Source: CAYSFW01 sp964620675
GTDB taxonomy: Bacteria > Pseudomonadota > Gammaproteobacteria > UWMA-0217
Assembly (NCBI GenBank): GCA_964620675.1
Contig: CAZUJU010000036.1
Location: 1 to 38,830, forward strand
Reading direction: 5' to 3'
DNA: 38,830 nt
This document shows, piece after piece, positions 8,801 to 15,839 of this stretch (its first letter is position 1; the number at the start of each line of letters is the position of its first letter). A program made the translations under genes and the position numbers. The notes beneath the pieces were generated by a model that had not been told where the DNA came from, did not search any database, and was given only the letters and a program-made list of their open reading frames with translations.

Positions 8801-10770
8801 AGCCCGGCGCGCGCCATCAGCGGGGACGCGGCGAAGAACGCGCCCTGGAAGGCGTTGCCCTGCATCCGGAATTCGAGTTCGGGATTGGAGGATTCTTCCT
8901 TGGCGATCTTGAAACCGTCGACGTAGTAGATGCGAATCCCGTGCTCGACGATGTGGCGTTGGGCGTGCTGCGGGATCTGCGCCCACACCGCTTCGGGCGT
9001 GTCGAGGTTGCTCTGAATAATGAACACGCCGCCGTGGTCGAGGCCGGTGAGCGGGTTGGAGTGGGAAAACACATTCGGGTCGGGCGCGAGCACGACGTCG
9101 ACGTAGTGGTACTCGGAGTTGAGCCGGATCGGCTCCGGCGCGGCCGAAAGATAATAGGTCGTCGGCTGGCCTTTTTTCTCCGAGCCGTATTTCGGGTTGG
9201 CCTTGATGTCGAAGCCGAGCAGGTCGTAGAGCGTCATCGCCAGGTTCTTGCCGGTGGTGATCGCGCCCCAGCCGCCGACCGAGTGCATCCGCACTGTGAT
9301 CGAGCCTTTCGGCATCAGGTTGGGGTTTTCGCTGCCGCGCAGGGCCAGATCCTTGAGGTGGGGGTAGGCGTCGACGAGTTGGTTGAGGCGGATTTCCTGC
9401 TTCGGGTTTGCGGCCTCGCGAATGAAGTCGATGCCGAGGTAATAAAAGCGGCGCTTGCCGCCTTTGGGCAGCATGTTCTCGATCGCGGCGATCAGGGCTT
9501 CGGGTTGCAGGTCGCGGCTGCCGAGGCCGTAGCTCGCCGAGTAGAGCGGCGGCAGATCGGCCGCTTTGGCGTAGGTGTCGTAGTCGGGGTAGGGCAGGTG
9601 GCCGTTTTTATAAGCGCCGTTTTCCAGGCACTTGGTCAGCGCCGCGCGGACCTCGCGCATGATTGGCAGGTCCTCGGCCAGGGGCTGGTCGGTGCGCTCC
9701 AGCACCGCGACGCCTTTTTTGCCCTTGAGCAGCCGGCCGATCAGGTCACCGGGGAAGGGGCGGTACATCGTGAGGTTGACCACGCCCACCTTCAGCTTGC
9801 GGGTCTCGCGGAGATAATCGGCGACGGCTTCCGCCTGCACGATCATGCTGCCCTGTCCAAAGATGAGGTACTCCGCGTCCTCGTTGCGGTAGCTCGACAC
9901 CCGCTGGTAGCGGCGCCCGGTCAGTGCGTAGTACTCGCCCATGACTTGTTCCGCGAGCTCGCGAATGTGCGCGAAGAAGTACGGACGTTGCGCCGCGACC
10001 GCCTGCATGTAGGCGTCCTGATTCTGGACGCTGCCGGAGAGCATCGGGTTGTCGACGTCCCAGATCTCGGGCACGCGCCGGCGTTTCGGGCCATAAATCA
10101 ATCGTTGCGCGGGGGTCGGGCAGTCGATCAGATCGGAGGGTTTGCCGAGGAATTCGGCGACCAGCGCGCGCTCCGGCACCATCAGCGGTTCGATCAGGTG
10201 GGTGGTGAGGAAGCCGTCCTGCGCGACCGCTGCCGGCGTCAGCGACAGCTCGGCGATCTTGCGCCCGATCAGATTCAGGTCGGCGGCCTCCTGCGCGCTT
10301 TTGGCGAAGATCTGGAAGAACCCGGTGTCGTCGATGCAGTGATAGTCGTCGTGACCGCAATGCACGTTAAGGCTGGCCTTGGTGATCGCGCGACAGCCAA
10401 TATTGAGCACATAGGGCAGGCGCTTGCCGACCGCCGCGTACAAGGACTCGTGCATGAACGCGACCCCCTGTGCCGAGGAGAAGTTGGTCGCGCGCAGGCC
10501 GGTCATCGACATGCCGGCGGTGACTGCCGCGGCGGCGTGTTCCGACTCTGGCTCGATGAACACCAGGGGCTTGTTGGAGATGTTGATGTGACCCTTGGCC
10601 ACTTCTTCCGCCCAGAATTCGCCCATCTGGGTCGACGGCGTGATCGGGTAGGCACCGGCGGCGTCCGAGGCCTCGCGTTCGCACATGATCACGGCCGCGT
10701 TGCCGTCCATCGCCATGCGCGTGCCGGGGTACTTGAACTGCCGATTCGAGTCTTTCTTCGCGCCAAACAT
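5833..10770 (-). CDS. nifJ: Giant pyruvate:ferredoxin oxidoreductase with C-terminal ferredoxin domain
   Basis: A 1645-aa 2-oxoacid oxidoreductase of the single-chain PFOR family, which is normally about 1170-1200 aa. In order: pyrimidine-binding domain (YPITPSTQMGEFWA near residue 41), transketolase-like and gamma domains, and a two-cluster ferredoxin domain whose motifs (CTACGNC at 789, CKGCMEC at 927) are about 138 residues apart instead of about 56. The TPP domain follows (CGDGACLGCGE, then GGDGAMYD near 1228 and SNTGG), with a helical insertion. A C-terminal segment carries an extra CTACDEC (1574) and CTAGC, a one-cluster ferredoxin. The reaction is pyruvate + CoA to acetyl-CoA + CO2 + reduced ferredoxin, or the reverse. 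It sits between rnfB and rnfC, suggesting direct electron exchange with Rnf. The substrate could be another 2-oxoacid. Confidence 0.9.
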   Translation of the reverse strand: MFGAKKDSNRQFKYPGTRMAMDGNAAVIMCEREASDAAGAYPITPSTQMGEFWAEEVAKGHINISNKPLVFIEPESEHAAAAVTAGMSMTGLRATNFSSAQGVAFMHESLYAAVGKRLPYVLNIGCRAITKASLNVHCGHDDYHCIDDTGFFQIFAKSAQEAADLNLIGRKIAELSLTPAAVAQDGFLTTHLIEPLMVPERALVAEFLGKPSDLIDCPTPAQRLIYGPKRRRVPEIWDVDNPMLSGSVQNQDAYMQAVAAQRPYFFAHIRELAEQVMGEYYALTGRRYQRVSSYRNEDAEYLIFGQGSMIVQAEAVADYLRETRKLKVGVVNLTMYRPFPGDLIGRLLKGKKGVAVLERTDQPLAEDLPIMREVRAALTKCLENGAYKNGHLPYPDYDTYAKAADLPPLYSASYGLGSRDLQPEALIAAIENMLPKGGKRRFYYLGIDFIREAANPKQEIRLNQLVDAYPHLKDLALRGSENPNLMPKGSITVRMHSVGGWGAITTGKNLAMTLYDLLGFDIKANPKYGSEKKGQPTTYYLSAAPEPIRLNSEYHYVDVVLAPDPNVFSHSNPLTGLDHGGVFIIQSNLDTPEAVWAQIPQHAQRHIVEHGIRIYYVDGFKIAKEESSNPELEFRMQGNAFQGAFFAASPLMARAGLTEKTLFEAIEKQLRDKFGGKGERVVTDNLRVVRRGFDEIREITEKTIGGQQLVRAAGAKLPVMLKRLPEGDGRISDIHRFWEQTGSFYLSGKGSDNLADPFMALSLIPAATGVYRDMTQVRFEYPEFTPENCTACGNCYTVCPDSAIPGLVSSISDVFNSAILAIEKRGNPTRFLRREVRGVEKKLRQLIDAAGEAANVHTLLDRAVLEALAESPLEQADKESLEREFGRLLTTIGDYQFAITKPYWTTREKKQKGSGGLFSITVNPYTCKGCMECIEVCEDNALKPVTQTDTAVEMLRRNWKFWLELPTTPKEFSRIDDLDSKVGALETLLLDKRNFDSMVCGDGACLGCGEKTAIHLFTGAVTALMQPRVRAHLAKLDELIAKLETHVRLKLAERVDLSDVDAINAMIERNRDHDLTLSSLSAALEQTHKTQPVDQKWLQWVTGLLAQLRTLKWKYTDGRTHQGRAEMGIVNATGCTSVWGATFPYHPYPFPWANHLFQDAPSMAMGLFEGHMAKMVEGFKSVRRAELELSGEYDPVVHEQFFTYFDWKQISDEEWLLCPPVVAVGGDGAMYDIGFQNLSRALASGMPIKVMVVDTQVYSNTGGQACTSGFIGQVADMSPYGKSWKGKTEIRKEISLIGMAHRTSFVLQSSIAHVTHLLEGYIDGLNSRRPALFNIYAVCPPEHGVGDDTADHQSKLAVDSRAYPLFRYDPDQGITLGDCASLEGNPSLDSDWVHYALDYTDSDGKPAKLDLPLTFADFALTEGRFRKHFRKAPPETWNHDMVRLDEFLTLDDDERDGKFPYLWAVDGKNRLMRVLVSQEIVTSTLERRDFWRQLKGLVGLDREVIDTQAIADQAKAEMAQKLTLALFNMANGANVGALALDLPPNGGGHAASYAGNGNGAAADWEPVWVETPECTACDECILINPKVFAYNDAKQAVIVDPKAGSYLEIVKAAEKCTAGCIHPGTPFNAAEKGLDALVKRAVKYQ

Positions 10771-10827
10771 CGCTTTTCAACCTCTTGACTTGACTGTCCG
10801 CTCGCGGGCGGGCGTTTTCGTTGCGGG

Positions 10828-11721
10828 TTAGCCGATCGGGAGCGCGTCCTTGCGCAAAATCGGTTTCGCCTTCGGGCCGCGTTCGACCCGACCTTGCGGT
10901 TCGAGCCAGACGATCGCGCCGGTCGGGCAGCGCTGGATGCTGACCTTCGAGGGCGCATCATTTTTCGCGTAATCGATCGCTGCGAGGTTATGCCGGATGT
11001 GGATCAACCCCGGCGCGGAATCCACCACGCATCGCTCGCAGGCGGTGCAGGCGACCTCACATTCGGCCTCGGCGGCTTCGCCAAATTGTTCGTTTTTGCA
11101 GGCGACCCACAGGCGGTGGCTGACGCCGTGCAGTTCAAACAGATTCTTTGGGCAGACATCGACGCAGTCACCGCAAGCAGTGCATAGGTTTTCGTCAACC
11201 ACCGGCAACCCGAAGGCGTTCATCGTGATCGCGTTGAAGCTGCACACCTCGGCGCAGTCTGCGAGGCCGAGGCAACCCCAGCTACAGCCCTTGCCGCCGC
11301 CCGCGACTACCGCCGCGGCCCGACAGCTCTTGAGGCCCGCGTAGGCTGCGCGCATCCGCGCGACATGCCGCCCGCCCGCGCAGGCGAGACGGGCCACACG
11401 CTGTTCGCATGCGCCGAGCTCTACCCCCAGCATGGACGCGATCGTGGCGTTACCGTCCTTTGAATTGACGGTGCATTGCGCCGGCTCAACCGTGCCGGCG
11501 ACCAACTTCTCGGCGAAGATCCGACACCCTGGCTCGCCACAAGCGCCGCAATTGGCGTGCGGTAGCAGCTCATCGATCGTGTCGATGCGGGGATCTTCCC
11601 AGACGTAGAGATATCGGTTCGCGATCGCGAGCACCGACGCTAGTACGATACCCAACGCCGCCATCAAGCCGAGTGCGATGGCGGTGTCGATGGTCAATAG
11701 CGCGTCGAGAAACTGGCCCAT
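10828..11721 (-). CDS. rnfB: Rnf complex ferredoxin subunit RnfB (long type)
   Basis: A 297-aa protein with an N-terminal membrane helix (residues about 8-30) and the [4Fe-4S] domain HANCGACGEPGC. Several ferredoxin motifs follow (GCSWGCLGLADCAEVC, CTACGDCVDVC, CEVACTACERC and a terminal CPTGAI). It is much longer than the 192-aa RsxB of E. coli and resembles the multi-cluster RnfB of anaerobes. The start MGQFLD at 11721 places the membrane helix at the N terminus; upstream codons in the frame are not RnfB-like. It accepts electrons from reduced ferredoxin for Rnf. It is the first gene of the operon, 57 nt ahead of nifJ. Confidence 0.93.
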   Translation of the reverse strand: MGQFLDALLTIDTAIALGLMAALGIVLASVLAIANRYLYVWEDPRIDTIDELLPHANCGACGEPGCRIFAEKLVAGTVEPAQCTVNSKDGNATIASMLGVELGACEQRVARLACAGGRHVARMRAAYAGLKSCRAAAVVAGGGKGCSWGCLGLADCAEVCSFNAITMNAFGLPVVDENLCTACGDCVDVCPKNLFELHGVSHRLWVACKNEQFGEAAEAECEVACTACERCVVDSAPGLIHIRHNLAAIDYAKNDAPSKVSIQRCPTGAIVWLEPQGRVERGPKAKPILRKDALPIG

Positions 11722-11831
11722 GTGACAGTGCGGTGAAAACCCTGTGCATTCTGGTTGAATTTTGACATTACGGAATGCATGACTGTTGTGGAAATCAATA
11801 ATTTCAATCGTTAACATTGGCTGGTTCAATA
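11722..11831. promoter_or_regulatory. Divergent promoter region between rnfB and the LysR gene
   Basis: This 110-nt interval must hold the promoters of the rnf operon and the divergent lysR-type gene. An inverted repeat TGCATTC (11745-11751) and GAATGCA (11773-11779) with a 21-nt spacer, plus the short dyad GAAAT-CAATA-ATTTC (11791-11805), are candidate LysR-type operators. No convincing -35/-10 pair is obvious on either strand. Confidence 0.4.
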
Positions 11832-12788
11832 ATGACTGCCGTGGCGATGACCTCTGACGTTCACTACTACAAGCAAACCCGCTACAAACTGCTGCGCACG
11901 TTCTGCTCGGTGGCACAAAAGGAGAGCATCACTCAAGCGGCAGCCGAGCTCTTCATCAGCCAGCCCACGGTGTCGTTACAGATCCAGGCGCTCGAGCGGG
12001 AGATGGACCAAACGCTGTTCGAGCGGCGCGGCCCAAGAATCAAGCTGACGCCGGAAGGCCGAGTGCTCTACCAGCTGGTGCAGCCGTTGACAGCGGGATT
12101 CGACTCACTGAAGGAGTCGTTCGCGGCGAGTCTCGGCAAGATCGAGGAGGGTGAGTTGGGCATTGCCGCCGGGCAATCGACCGGTTTGTATGTGCTGCCC
12201 AAATACCTGCAGGATTTCAAACAGCGCTACCCGAAGATCCACCTGCGACTGCACAACGTGACCGGGCAGGGCGGGATGAAAATGCTTTACGCCGATGACG
12301 TGGACCTCGCGATCGGGCCGTTGCTGCAAGTGCCGGACGGAATTATCTACAAGCCGTTCCTGAGCTTCGATTCGTTTCTGATTACGCCGCTCGATCACCC
12401 GCTGGCGGCGAAAGAAACCGTCACATTGGCAGACATCAGCCCTTACGGCCTGATTCTGCCGCCGCGCAACTTGAGCACCTGGCGCATGGTCGACACCGTA
12501 TTTCGCCAGCACAACGTGCCGTATACGGTCGCGATGGAGGCCGGCGGCTGGGAAATCGTCAAGAAATACGTCGAGCTGGGCCTCGGGATCTCGCTTGTGA
12601 CCCAGGTTTGCCTCACCGGCAATGAACAAATCCACAAGATACCGCTACGGCACCTGTTCCCGTCGCGCCACTACGGCGTCATCGTGCGCAAGGGTAAGTT
12701 TTTCACGCCGCAGGCCAAGGAGTTCATCCGCATGTTTCGGGAGGATTTTTTCGACGACCTCGGGAGTGAAACGCTGACGGGCGGATAA
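11832..12788 (+). CDS. LysR-family transcriptional regulator (CysB-like effector domain)
   Basis: A 318-aa regulator. A winged helix-turn-helix covers residues about 20-80 (SITQAAAELFISQPTVSLQIQ). A LysR substrate-binding domain follows, ending in a CysB-like stretch (HYGVIVRKGKF). The ATG at 11832 is taken; ATG at 11847 and TTG at 11817 are alternatives, and none has a clear ribosome site. It is divergent from rnfB, the classic arrangement for a LysR protein controlling the neighbouring operon, so control of rnf-nifJ is likely. The effector is unknown; CysB-like proteins often sense reduced-sulfur metabolites, but that is inference. Confidence 0.9.
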   Translation: MTAVAMTSDVHYYKQTRYKLLRTFCSVAQKESITQAAAELFISQPTVSLQIQALEREMDQTLFERRGPRIKLTPEGRVLYQLVQPLTAGFDSLKESFAASLGKIEEGELGIAAGQSTGLYVLPKYLQDFKQRYPKIHLRLHNVTGQGGMKMLYADDVDLAIGPLLQVPDGIIYKPFLSFDSFLITPLDHPLAAKETVTLADISPYGLILPPRNLSTWRMVDTVFRQHNVPYTVAMEAGGWEIVKKYVELGLGISLVTQVCLTGNEQIHKIPLRHLFPSRHYGVIVRKGKFFTPQAKEFIRMFREDFFDDLGSETLTGG

Positions 12789-12870
12789 GCGGGCGGGGTT
12801 GATCCTGAGGTGCGTTGGCACAGGGCCGGTGTCCGCGCCACGAAAGTCAGATCTTAATATCGACAGCGGC

Positions 12871-12898
12871 TTGACTTGACCGACCGGTCTATTATAAT
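12871..12898 (+). promoter_or_regulatory. Sigma70 promoter of the TetR gene with embedded operator
   Basis: TTGACT (12871-12876), a 16-nt spacer and a perfect TATAAT (12893-12898) form a strong promoter. The spacer contains GACCGACCGGTC (12878-12889), the type of operator bound by NemR/AcuR-like TetR proteins, so binding would block RNA polymerase and give autorepression. The start point expected about 7 nt after the -10 box falls at or next to the ATG at 12906, which predicts a nearly leaderless mRNA. Confidence 0.8.
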
Positions 12899-12905
12899 GC
12901 CAGGC

Positions 12906-13508
12906 ATGAACCCCGAAACCGACACCCGATCCCGCATTCTCGCCATCGCGCGCGAGATGTTTCATAGCCGCAGTTATGCCGATGTAGGCATCCAGGAGAT
13001 CTGCGCCGGCGCGCAGGTGAAAAAGGGCAGCTTCTACCATTTTTTCCCCTCGAAGCAGGATTTGGCACTCGCCGTGATCGACGCGATGGCGGACGACTGG
13101 GCCAATGGCTTCGTTGCCGAGGCGTTCGACGACAATCTACCGCCGTTGGAGCGCTTGGAATACCTGATCGATGCGGCGTATTACTGGCAAAAGGCCGCCA
13201 AGGATATCGAGGGGCGCATGCCGGGTTGCCTGTTCGGCAATCTGGCCCTGGAGATGAGCACCCGCGATGAGGTGATGCGGGCGAAGCTGAATGCGGTGTT
13301 CGACAAGGCCCAGGGTAAGTTTCGCGCGACCCTGGACGAGGCGGTGCGCAGCGGCGCGCTGTCGGCGCTGGATACCGCGGCGACGGCAACGGCGATGCTG
13401 GCCTACCTCGAGGGCATCATTCTGTTGGCGAAGGCGCGCAACGATCCGGAAGTAATCCAGACGCTGGGGCCGGCGATCAAGACCTTGCGTATCGAACTGC
13501 GGCACTGA
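12906..13508 (+). CDS. TetR-family regulator with a NemR-like sensor cysteine
   Basis: A 200-aa TetR/AcrR repressor. The N-terminal helix-turn-helix (residues about 10-55, ending KGSFYHFFPSKQDLA) is typical. The C-terminal ligand domain contains RMPGCLFGNLALEM, with Cys108 close to the reactive Cys106 of NemR, which senses electrophiles and reactive chlorine. The ATG at 12906 is the most likely start; the ATG at 12897 overlaps the -10 box. The same operator lies in its own promoter and upstream of tusA-dsrE2, so it probably represses both. A thiol-based signal is suggested but not shown. Confidence 0.9.
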   Translation: MNPETDTRSRILAIAREMFHSRSYADVGIQEICAGAQVKKGSFYHFFPSKQDLALAVIDAMADDWANGFVAEAFDDNLPPLERLEYLIDAAYYWQKAAKDIEGRMPGCLFGNLALEMSTRDEVMRAKLNAVFDKAQGKFRATLDEAVRSGALSALDTAATATAMLAYLEGIILLAKARNDPEVIQTLGPAIKTLRIELRH

Positions 13509-13695
13509 GCGCCTGTGAAAATATCCCGCAATCTACTGCGGACGCCCCTGAACGCGGTGTCCTGCGTTGCAAGAGACCCGAAATCGGGTCATGTAGGCCG
13601 GCTACACGCCCCGATTTCGGGCCTCTTGCGCCTTGTTCACCACGCCCAGGGTCGCCCTCGCGACGATCGGGGATGTTTTCACAGGCTCTGAGCGC
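13505..13695. repeat. MITE-like inverted-repeat element with flanking 8-bp direct repeats
   Basis: Terminal inverted repeats CCTGTGAAAATATCCC (13512-13527) and the near-complement in 13669-13685 bound an imperfectly self-complementary interval. The core is a strong hairpin (13570-13629) with CAAGAG/CTCTTG, CCGAAATCGGG/CCCGATTTCGG and TGTAG/CTACA stems around a GCCGG loop. The 8-mer CTGAGCGC occurs at both edges (13505-13512 and 13688-13695), a possible target duplication; the left copy contains the tetR stop codon. There is no coding capacity. A non-autonomous mobile element fits best; a structured RNA is the alternative. Only one copy is seen in this window. Confidence 0.65.
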
Positions 13696-13713
13696 TGAAC
13701 CGAAACTTGAAGC

Positions 13714-13734
13714 GGCCCCTGCGGGCCTTTTTTT
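13714..13734 (+). terminator. Intrinsic terminator after the TetR transcript
   Basis: GGCCC (13714-13718), loop CTGC, GGGCC (13723-13727) and seven T residues (13728-13734) form a canonical rho-independent terminator. It ends the tetR transcript after the inverted-repeat element and insulates tusA-dsrE2 from it. Confidence 0.85.
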
Positions 13735-13743
13735 GGAACCCTA

Positions 13744-13759
13744 ACTTGACCGACCGGTC
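13744..13759 (+). promoter_or_regulatory. Second TetR operator, upstream of tusA-dsrE2
   Basis: ACTTGACCGACCGGTC is identical over 16 bases to 12874-12889 in the tetR promoter. It lies 43 nt upstream of the tusA start. The matching promoter elements are weaker here (CTAACT in place of -35, TAACGC in place of -10), so the exact start point is uncertain, but shared control by the TetR protein is strongly suggested. Confidence 0.75.
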
Positions 13760-13802
13760 AGCTAACGCGGCCACGCCGCACTCAACCGATAGGAGACATC
13801 TG

Positions 13803-14030
13803 ATGCAAACGCAACAAACCCTCGACGCCCGCGGTCTCAACTGCCCGCTGCCGGTGCTGCGCACCAAGAAGAGCCTGAACACGCTGCAATCCGGCGAAAC
13901 GCTCAAGGTGGTGGCGACCGATCCGGGTGCGCTCAAGGACATCGCGTCGTTCTGTTCGCAAACCGGCCATGCGTTGCTGGCGACCCAACAGAGCGGCGGT
14001 GAGTATGAGTTCATCATTCAAAAAGCCTGA
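13803..14030 (+). CDS. tusA: TusA-family sulfur carrier protein
   Basis: A 75-aa small cytoplasmic carrier of the TusA/SirA fold. It begins with LDARGLNCPLPVLRTKK, the family signature whose cysteine in the CPxP motif carries persulfide sulfur. AGGAGA lies 6 nt upstream of the ATG. It is followed 10 nt later by a DsrE2-type gene. In purple and other sulfur bacteria rhd-tusA-dsrE2 clusters hand sulfur from rhodanese to Dsr or sHdr oxidation systems, so a role in sulfur trafficking during sulfur oxidation is likely. No rhodanese gene is present here. Confidence 0.92.
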   Translation: MQTQQTLDARGLNCPLPVLRTKKSLNTLQSGETLKVVATDPGALKDIASFCSQTGHALLATQQSGGEYEFIIQKA

Positions 14031-14040
14031 GGAGGTCATC

Positions 14041-14664
14041 ATGCACGTTGCCAAATTGCCACCCGCGAGCGGGTCCGGAGTGCCGACGGATCTCCCCAGT
14101 CTTGAAGCGTGGTTCGACCGGCGCCTCGACGAGAAGCTGGCCGAGCGCGAGACGGCGAAAATTCCATCGCTCGCGATCATCGCTACCAAAGGTACGCTGG
14201 ATATGGCCTATCCGCCGTTCATACTGGCCTCCACCGCCGCCGCGCTGGGTTGGAACGCGTCGATTTTTTTCACGTTTTACGGACTCGAATTGCTGAAGCG
14301 GGACTTGACCCTCAAGGTTTCGCCGCTCGGCAATCCGGCGATGCCGATGAAACTGCCGTTCGGCCCGGACTGGTTGCAACGCCTGAACCTGCCGATTCCC
14401 AACGCGCTGGCCGGTAACTTGCCCGGCTTCGAACAACTCGCGACCGCCATGATGAAGAAGACCACCGATGCCAAGGGGGTGCCGAGCATTGCGACGCTGC
14501 GCGAGATTTGCGTCGAATCGGAGGTGCGTTTGGTCGCCTGCCAGATGACCGTCGATCTCTTCAACTATCGCCAGGACGAATTCATTCCCGAAATCGCGGA
14601 GTGGATCGGCGCCACCAGTTATCTCGCCGAGGCACGCCACGCCGACGTGTGTCTGTTCGTATGA
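14041..14664 (+). CDS. dsrE2: DsrE2-like sulfurtransferase (DsrE/F/H family)
   Basis: A 207-aa protein with an N-terminal amphipathic part and a DsrE/DsrF-like domain starting at IPSLAIIATKGTLDMAYPPF. Two conserved cysteines lie in LREICVESEVRLVACQMTVDLF, the expected persulfide-binding region of DsrE2. GAGGAG precedes the ATG. Hydrophobic stretches around YPPFILASTAAALG are typical of DsrE2, which is often membrane-associated. It is paired with tusA in one operon under the TetR operator. DsrE3 is the alternative label. Confidence 0.88.
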   Translation: MHVAKLPPASGSGVPTDLPSLEAWFDRRLDEKLAERETAKIPSLAIIATKGTLDMAYPPFILASTAAALGWNASIFFTFYGLELLKRDLTLKVSPLGNPAMPMKLPFGPDWLQRLNLPIPNALAGNLPGFEQLATAMMKKTTDAKGVPSIATLREICVESEVRLVACQMTVDLFNYRQDEFIPEIAEWIGATSYLAEARHADVCLFV

Positions 14665-14667
14665 CGT

Positions 14668-14705
14668 GCGTTCCGCCCTCGCCGCTCGTGGCGAGGGCGG
14701 AACGC
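14668..14705. terminator. Bidirectional hairpin between convergent genes
   Basis: GCGTTCCGCCCTCGCC (14668-14683) pairs perfectly with 14690-14705 around the 6-nt loop GCTCGT. This 16-bp stem lies between the stop codons of dsrE2 and the convergent membrane-protein gene. There is no T-tract, but position and strength fit a shared transcription terminator. Confidence 0.7.
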
Positions 14706-14723
14706 GCGCGGCCACCTGCGCCG

Positions 14724-15839
14724 TTAGGCGGAGGCGTCACGCAGGCCCCACCAGAAAAACAACAGCAGGAACCAACCGAGGCCTATCAGTCCGACCATCC
14801 CGCCGCAACGAAACCCGAGCAGCGGTAACAGCGCGGCGCACAGAAACAGCGCGGCGCGCGCGCCGCCGTAGCGCGCGAGGCGCAATTGGCCGGGCAGCTG
14901 GGCGGCCCGGCGGCCTTGCGAATCGGCCCAGACCGGTGCGAGTTGCCCGGCCGCGCCGCTGACCAACGGGAATAAAAAGCCCGGCAGGAGTATCCCCAGC
15001 GGTCCGCCGAGCGTGGGGGGTGCCAGTGCGATCGCGAACAGGGCGCAAATGAAGCCGATCACGGCGGCCATGAGAACCGGCGCCTGACCGTGTAACGTGA
15101 AGATTTCGCGGGAATAGAGCCTCAGCCAGGCGTCTGCCAGTCGAGCCAGCGGCCAGCACCACAACGCGATCCCGACCCAAACAATCGGCGGGCGTAACAG
15201 CGCCGTGCCGATCGCGAGGAGGAGCGCGCCGGCGCAGACCCAGGCAAAGTCGCGACGTAAGCGCTGTGCCGCACCGGGGTCGGCGCGGTTGACGACCGTC
15301 GGCATCAGGACCTGAAGCGTGCCGATCGCGGTCAAGCCGATAAAACCGTAAAGGTTGATGTGGAGATGGAACGCGCGCAGTTCGGCATGCCATTGCGGTA
15401 GCCACGGGATCGCCGCGGCAGCGCCCAACCCGAGGGCGAGACAGACCAGCGCGCCAAAATACCAGGTCAGTCCCGGGTGTGGCCGACCGAGCGTATGCCG
15501 CGCGCGGCGCCCCATCCAGCCGAGCATCACGACCGTGCTGGCGAGCGCAAGCACCGCCGCCAGCGTGAGCAGGCGCCAGTTGAGTAGCCCTGCCAACACG
15601 ATGCTGGCCAAAATGCCAGCGCCCAGCATCAGCCATGGCAGCATGGCCACGCGCCCGCTCGCGAGCCGGCCGCGGGTCAGCACCGGGGTGAAATGCTGCA
15701 TCGCGGCCGTGATCAGGCTCATGACCCCAACCGCGAGGATCAGGTGAGCCCAGAACGCTGGCGGGAGCACGGTGGCTTTGGGCAGCGCGATCCCGAGTGC
15801 CAACAGAACCAGTGTGACCGCGAGCAGGCCGAGCAGCAT
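14724..15839 (-). CDS. Polytopic membrane protein with paired histidines, partner of DUF2249
   Basis: A 371-aa hydrophobic protein with about ten predicted membrane helices. Histidines lie in WAHLIL, QHFTPVLT and the motif AFHLHINLYGFIGLTAIG, which resembles haem-binding helices in haem-copper-oxidase subunit I-like and NnrS-like proteins. It is not a confident NnrS because the typical N-terminal HAHE segment is missing. The start shares one base with the stop of the upstream DUF2249 gene, so the two are cotranscribed behind an FNR/DNR-type box. A role in nitric-oxide or nitrogen-oxide stress is possible; no function is assigned. Confidence 0.8.
   Translation of the reverse strand: MLLGLLAVTLVLLALGIALPKATVLPPAFWAHLILAVGVMSLITAAMQHFTPVLTRGRLASGRVAMLPWLMLGAGILASIVLAGLLNWRLLTLAAVLALASTVVMLGWMGRRARHTLGRPHPGLTWYFGALVCLALGLGAAAAIPWLPQWHAELRAFHLHINLYGFIGLTAIGTLQVLMPTVVNRADPGAAQRLRRDFAWVCAGALLLAIGTALLRPPIVWVGIALWCWPLARLADAWLRLYSREIFTLHGQAPVLMAAVIGFICALFAIALAPPTLGGPLGILLPGFLFPLVSGAAGQLAPVWADSQGRRAAQLPGQLRLARYGGARAALFLCAALLPLLGFRCGGMVGLIGLGWFLLLFFWWGLRDASA

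Noticed and set aside
8038..10788. A 916-aa open frame on the plus strand opposite nifJ
   Set aside because: It lies entirely antisense to the well-conserved PFOR, has no recognisable domain, and such long antisense frames are common in GC-rich coding DNA.
14724..15839. NnrS
   Set aside because: Membrane layout and operon context are compatible, but the typical NnrS N-terminal histidine motif is not visible, so the family name was not used.
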